Shown here piece by piece: positions 52,501 to 64,000 of a DNA stretch of 64,000 nt (position 1 is the first letter of the stretch; each line of letters opens with the position of its first letter). The notes beneath the pieces were generated by a model, which ran no database searches, was not told the DNA's origin, and was given only the letters and a program-made list of their open reading frames with translations. This DNA is from Fratercula arctica. Taxonomy: Eukaryota; Chordata; Aves; Charadriiformes; Alcidae. The stretch spans positions 22,553,095 through 22,617,094 of the forward strand of contig CANTUZ010000010.1 in the NCBI GenBank assembly GCA_947846985.1, in the 5' to 3' direction. The translations under genes and the position numbers were made by a program.

Positions 52501-55500
52501 ACCCAGCGCCGGAGCTCAGAGGTTAATACCCAAGTGCAAGGCCTAAATCGAGAAATAAAGTTTATTATAACCTGTGACTCAGCCCTTGCTGGAGGTCGAT
52601 GATCCATTTCTGAGTGTGCGCCCGAAAGCTCTGCTCAGCCAGCCTGGGGCTGTGCACAGCCTGAAGTTTTTGGAGGCAGGCGTCTCACTCTCCTGTCCCG
52701 TAATGGCTCTGTGCTCTGGGTCACTGGTTGGCTGCTGCTGTTTATCTTCCAGTGATTAATGGTCGCGCTCGGTTCCTGCTGCAATTCCATTAAGATTAGA
52801 GACTTAAAGCTACGCTGAGATGTTTAGCAGTGGGTGACCCTGGTCTCCCCATCGTTGTATTTCTATAGTCTTGAGGAAACGAAGATTAACTCTTGTCTTG
52901 CATCCCATCCTTTTAGCTTTCTAGCTGCAGGGAGAGAGCCCTTGCAGGCAGCACTCCTGCCGGCCGGCAAAGAGAGCCTGCCTCTCCTGTCACCGTGCGA
53001 TGCTGTGCACGCTGTGGCACTTGAAATCCCAGCTGGCAGGCACTCGGATGGCACCATCCCCCGAACAAATGCATGTATCTGGTGAACAAAATGCTCTTCC
53101 AGGGGGGAACAGGCACAGCCTCAGCCCCTTCCCCTTCGACTTGGGGCAGAGGAAGAGGCAGAGGGTGCTCCACCTTAGCTCAGCCCCTCCTGGGGACCAA
53201 AGTACAGAGGCAGATCCTTCCTGAAAATGTACAGTTAAATAGAGTCCCAAATGTTTATCTCTGCTAAAAGTAGCCAGCACACAGGGAACGTGAGCACAAG
53301 AGGAGTGAAGCAACCGTCCAGACTCCATCGGGAATCTAGTTACATCCAGCAGTTTGACTTCTGGGATTGATGGAGCAGGAAGAGACAGCTCTGACCCTAA
53401 AACATCCAATGTAACATCACACCTTCACCTCAGGGGATGGAAGAAAGAAAAGACACTTCCCCTCCAACTGATTGCAGAGCACCTTTCAGCCTGAGGGATA
53501 ATCCTGAACCCTTTATGGAAACCAGCAATCCCAAGGCTTTTGGGGAGGCTGCAGCTACCGTGGTCCTGGCCCGGAGGCGCAGGCAGTGGGAGAAGCTCAC
53601 AGGTCCACTGGAGAGAGCCTGGCCAGCTGGGCTTCCCTCCTACCTGTAGGTCACCAGTGGTCCGAGTGCTGCTGCCGAGGGATCCCAAGTATCAGGCCCC
53701 TGCTGAAGCATCCCTACATGCCCATGGTAAGCCAAATAACATTAAAACAACCTGAGAGACAGCTTTTCCCCTCCAGATCAACCTGCCGAAGCAGGTTCAG
53801 CAGGTAGCCTGCTCCCTGATGGCAGCGCAGGGAGCTGAGCAGCACACACTTGTCAATCTGAAGGCAGCTCTCAGCGGGCAACATCCACATCACAAAAGCC
53901 ACCACTATAATTAGCCTTACTTGGCTCACAGTCAGCCTTTATGTTTCCTTCCCACCCCTCCAAAAAAAACAAGCAAAGGCATCTTTGCTGCCGGGTGATA
54001 GAGCGGCGTGTTACTGAGAGCCAGGAGAGAGGTCACAGGGACCCTCACTTGCTCTTTTTGCGTAAACAAGGTTGCCCTCCTCATGTGGAAGTGCCCTCCT
54101 CCTCCAGCACCAATGGCCCCGGCCTGGGCAGCCTGGCACTGACACAGAAATAGAAAGGGGGTGAATTTGAAAGGAGAAAAAGCCTAGAGCCAGAGCCGCT
54201 CTCTTCCCCCTGTCCTCCACCATGCCCGTGGGGCAGGGACGGCAGCTCCCCATCCGCTGGCACCATCGCACAGGAGCCAGGGAGAGGATGCGCACAGGTA
54301 GCAACTGGAAGAAAAGGCGTGTTTGTTACAGATTTGGGAACGTTTATCTTGGGAGCAATTCCGTACATCGATGGAAGGAGGTACCGGTGCTGGAGCAGAC
54401 TAGGAGCCAAGGCTAGTTTTACAAAAGCTGAAACCTCTGAGCAAACGTGGCTGCATGTTACTAGTACAGGAGCTGTCCCTAAAGAAATCATTTTTTTATG
54501 TTAAAGTGAGATGAAGACTTAGACGGAGATGATAAATTTGGTGTTTTCTAAAGACGTTTTTGAGATGCCGATTTCAGTAACTCCCTGAGACCAGGCAAAC
54601 AACTTAGTTGAAATGCCATGAAGGTTTAGCGTTGACTTTCTTAATGTCTCTGCCTGCAGCGAGATCTAGCCATTGTGGAAGAAAGCTCCTTTAATTAAAT
54701 CCAAAAGGGCTGTATAATCTAGAATAATACCTACAGCCTTTTGTGTCAGTGGCATGGGGTTGCCTTTGGGTAAATACATTGGTACAGAGCTCACATGCTG
54801 TCCCCATCACAGACTTTTCCTGTGGTCCCTCATACCTGTGTTGAGCAGATCCCCCTCTCCCTTTGCTTTTGCTTCTCCGTGACCTGCTCACAGTGAGCTG
54901 AGAAGGCTTTCCTTGATGTCACCATGTAGGGCACATGCAATAGGTATGGAATTACATACATGCACACAAAATCTCCTTTCTGAAATCCTCCTAATTTTAA
55001 ATTCAGTTCAAAAAGCAAACTTGCTCTGAGCCACAAGTCCCAGTTTCAACTTGAATATGGGCCATGGTTTAAAACCAGTTTTAATCTAGGTGCCCACTGC
55101 ATCTCTGAGGCAGGCCAAGCACGCTATGTTGTGCCCAGCGGCTTGGATCAACCTTGTAATCGCTACACTGGAGTCCTTCAGGGTGGGGCGTGAATTTCCA
55201 GTATCGGGTCTGGGTTCCCCCGAGCGTTGAACCTTGTCCTGTCATTTATACCTATGGAACCAGCTGTAAAATACTCCTCCCTGGTTTTCCCATCTCCACT
55301 CTAGTTTGCACAGATTAAAGCAACGCAAGATGTGCAAAAAGAGTCCCAAAGCAAACAGGACCCTGCGCAGGAGGACACTGGCCTTCGGTTACAGCAAGGC
55401 AGGAGTCTGAATTCCTCCTTAAATCTGGTCCAGTACAGAGTCAAGCCCTAGAAGAGAGGAAATTGTGCTTGACAGATGCAATCATATGCAAATGGCTGTA

Positions 55501-57780
55501 GAAGAGGGGAAATTATCATCTACAAACATTGGGCAGAAATTCCATCTGCCGCCGCCTCAAGAAGGGCTCTTAATAAATTCTGAGACAGCAAAGTGACACA
55601 CATCTTAATCAAGACTTAATCCATGGAATTAATTCACTGCGCGTTTCTGCATAATTCCGAGAGTAATGCTAAAAGCCACAGCAATATCAGCAGCAGATGG
55701 ACTCCCCCTACTCCATGCAAAGGTATTAAAGAAAACACAGCCCCCGTCACATCACTTCGTGTACATACACATGGCGAAAAGCAACAGGGCTGTGCCCTGC
55801 TGCTGCCAGGAGCTTGCACAGCCAGCGGACATCAAAGGTCAGGCTCGCAGCGAGGTGAAAATGGAAACCAGCCTCATGGCAAAGATGGAGCCGCAGCCAC
55901 TTCTCTCCCATAGGAGAGGAGAAGCCCGGAGCGAGGCAAAGGTCTATGAAACTGGCACAGGGTCCCTTCATTAGATGAGCTCTGATTGAGGCTGATGTGG
56001 AGACAGATTCATCAGCACCTGGGAAGGCCTGGGGATGGAGGTCAAGAGAAGGGGAGAGTGAGGGGAAACTGCTGGGGGTTTTGTGAGCGAGATCTGCTGC
56101 AGATACCAGGCGGATAGCCATTAGAAATGGCTCCCTGCCCTCTCGCCACGGCCTGGGAAGCATGCTGCAGGTATGGGGGGCAGCCTTGCCAAGGGAGCTG
56201 GTGGCAGCCCTGCTCAAATTGACAGGAGGCTTTAGACAGCTCTGAAAATACATTCTTAGTCACTGTCATCCACCTCCAAAGGAGGTGCAACAGCTTTGTG
56301 ATTAATCTCTTGTTTACATGTCTAAACGCTAGCGCAGTCCAGACGAAATACTGCCTTCAGCAGGCTCCCTCCCTGACACATGTGGATTTGAGGGGCCAGG
56401 CAGTCCTTCACCAGCTAGAATACAGTCTTCACAACTGTCTGCCACCTGCAGTTTGGGAGTCCCAAATGCCTGGTCCAAACCCCCCTAAACCCGGGGGGTC
56501 CCAGATCCCAGCACGGTGCCTCAGCTGCTGTTGTGTTTTGGAGCGGGAGGCTCCCTCGCTGAGAAGGTGAGGTACTAGCTGGGGTGACTGGAGCTTCAGG
56601 AGCTGTGGTGGTCCCCTCGAAGCAGTCCAGCCTGTGGAAGCCATTACACCTGCATTGGTGGCCATGCATCATCCTGCATATGGCAGGGTTATGATCCGAA
56701 ACTCAGGTTAGGGCTAACACAGGGCCAGCTCACCTTTCCAAGGTGATGTGGCTAGGCTTGTAGCACTTACTGCTTTGTACCTGCCTCTTCATGAGTGTCC
56801 AGCGTGGTCCAGAACAAAGTGGTGCTCTCAGCCGAGCTCTTCTGGGCAGTACAGGTGGAGGGTGCAGGGCCCCCCCCCCACCCCCAACCCCGAGAAGAAT
56901 GTGGTGAGAATAATTGATCCTGGGACAGAGAGGTGTGGAAAGAGGCAGTAGAGGAGCCCCAGTGGTGTCTGCTGGTGCAGGGAGCAGCACTGCCAGCTTC
57001 CCAGCTGGGATGCTTTCAGCCAGGGGAGGTGGCTCATGAGCACAGGATGGTCACTTGAGGGGACATGGGGAGCCTTCAGCCAGGACGACCTAAGGCTGGA
57101 AGTGAGCTGCTGCTGCAGCCAGGATCACTCACTGCCAGGCACCCAAGGGTGTGTAATGCGATTCCCATGTTAATTCAGGCTCCAGCGATCCTTATGTACC
57201 CTAAAGGAGTCCACTTGTACTGCCTGGGTCCCTGCTGATGGCAGCGGCTGTGCAGGCAGAAGTGCCTTCCTATCAGTGCCATGCACAGGAGTGCTTTTCT
57301 TCTAGGATGTGTGCGTGTACATCTGTGTTAGTGCTCTCTGGAAAGCTTTACTTGGGCTCTACTGTTTGTGGAGAAGTGAGAGAAAGAGGAGGGAAGCCGG
57401 GCAGGGAGGATGGGAGAGGCGGGATGTCTGGGGAAGGTGCTAACAGCCCTTGGCTGGCCCAGAACCACTTCCTCAGATCTCCGTTACACAGCATGCTCCT
57501 GGCGTTGCTATTTCAGTCTGAATGTCACCTATAAATTGGAGGCTCTTTCTCTGAAGGCTGCAAATAGAAGTGTCACTAGATGATCTTTGATTTATAGGGA
57601 AGCTCAGCAGAAAGCCTGGCATGTCCATTTTCCAGCCAGGAAACTCAAAGGGGTCCAAGGATCACACAAGGATCCCTAGACCTTTCCTCAGGGGTTGGCA
57701 AGTCCCTCTTAGAGGGTGTGGGGAGAAATCACACACAGAGATTCATCTCCCTAATCACCCTGTGCCTGCTGCTTTTTCAG
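43515..57780 (+). other. PITX3: PITX3 intron 1, with candidate regulatory blocks
   Basis: This is a 14.3-kb intron between the non-coding exon-1 donor and the acceptor TGCTTTTTCAG at 57780. Its first 1.6 kb is CpG island and the rest is mixed. No coding exon was recognised. Several stretches have the look of vertebrate enhancers: TAAT/ATTA-rich, non-repetitive, with clustered homeodomain, octamer or palindromic motifs. They are at 46720-46810, 47560-47660, 48090-48420, 52740-52810 and 55440-55640. A G/T-rich low-complexity tract lies at 48431-48470. The rest contains nothing that I can name. Confidence 0.75.
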
Positions 57781-57921
57781 ATTCTTCCTCCTCCGCCACC
57801 CATCCCTGCCCCATGGATTTCAACCTGCTGGCAGACGCGGAGGCTCGCAGCCCAGCCTTGTCTCTCTCGGACTCTGGGACCCCTCAACACGAACACAGCT
57901 GCAAAGGGCAGGACCATAGCG
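57781..57921 (+). CDS. PITX3: PITX3 exon 2 with start codon (residues 1-36; CDS 57813-57921)
   Basis: The acceptor CTTTTTCAG|ATTC is at 57780/57781 and the donor TAGCG|GTGAGT at 57921/57922. Thirty-two bases of 5' UTR precede the ATG at 57813, in the strong context GCCCCATGG. The exon encodes 36 codons, beginning [20 protein letters not shown] and ending CKGQDHS, plus the first base of a split Asp codon. This N terminus is diagnostic of PITX3. PITX1 and the PITX2 isoforms start differently, and mammalian PITX3 has a similar opening with the same [11 protein letters not shown] core. PITX3 is a nuclear bicoid-class homeodomain transcription factor needed for lens development and for the identity and survival of midbrain dopaminergic neurons. 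Confidence 0.96.

Positions 57922-64000
<6,079 letters not shown>

Noticed and set aside
57565..57600. TAGATGATCTTT resembling part of the CR1 3' tail
   Set aside because: The match is only 12 bases and neither the flanking conserved CR1 tail nor its terminal octamer repeats are present.

Overview
This window is nuclear DNA from an amniote vertebrate, most likely a bird or another sauropsid. It carries the 5' ends of two divergently transcribed genes. GBF1 is on the minus strand (left) and PITX3 is on the plus strand (right). The evidence is spliced exons with consensus GT/AG junctions whose conceptual translations I recognise. The species was not determined. The N-terminal PITX3 sequence, short exons separated by long AT-rich introns, two CpG islands and a very low visible repeat load (only decayed L2/MIR-type relics, no recent insertions) favour a sauropsid.

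Layout: 1-29219 is GBF1 intron 3, which is non-coding, with simple repeats and a few old repeat relics. GBF1 coding exon 3 is at 29220-29286 and exon 2, with the start codon, is at 30601-30706 (both minus). From 30707 intron 1 runs up to a CpG island at about 36180-37080. That island must hold the GBF1 promoter and its non-coding first exon, although I could not fix the exon-1 boundaries. At its GBF1-side edge lies a striking (CCCCTT)n tract at 36092-36180, which is (GGGGAA)n on the GBF1-sense strand. About 37080-42540 is intergenic and holds a decayed LINE relic. A second, larger CpG island at about 42540-45160 contains the probable PITX3 promoter (CATAAAG box at 43306) and a non-coding exon 1 ending at a strong donor at 43514/43515. 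PITX3 intron 1 (about 14.3 kb) follows. Coding exon 2 is at 57781-57921 (ATG at 57813), exon 3 at 62555-62760, and exon 4 at 63737 running off the window end.

The window encodes 193 residues of PITX3, including the complete K50 homeodomain split at the conserved position 46/47 intron, and the first 54 residues of GBF1. The two genes are functionally unrelated: GBF1 is a housekeeping cis-Golgi Arf guanine-nucleotide exchange factor, and PITX3 is a lens and midbrain-dopaminergic transcription factor. Their head-to-head arrangement is the conserved vertebrate synteny as I recall it. PITX3 introns 1 and 2 contain several TAAT-rich, non-repetitive blocks that look like regulatory elements. I found no prokaryotic-style operons, CRISPR arrays, tRNA genes or intact mobile elements. 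The many open frames in the GC-rich islands are composition artefacts.
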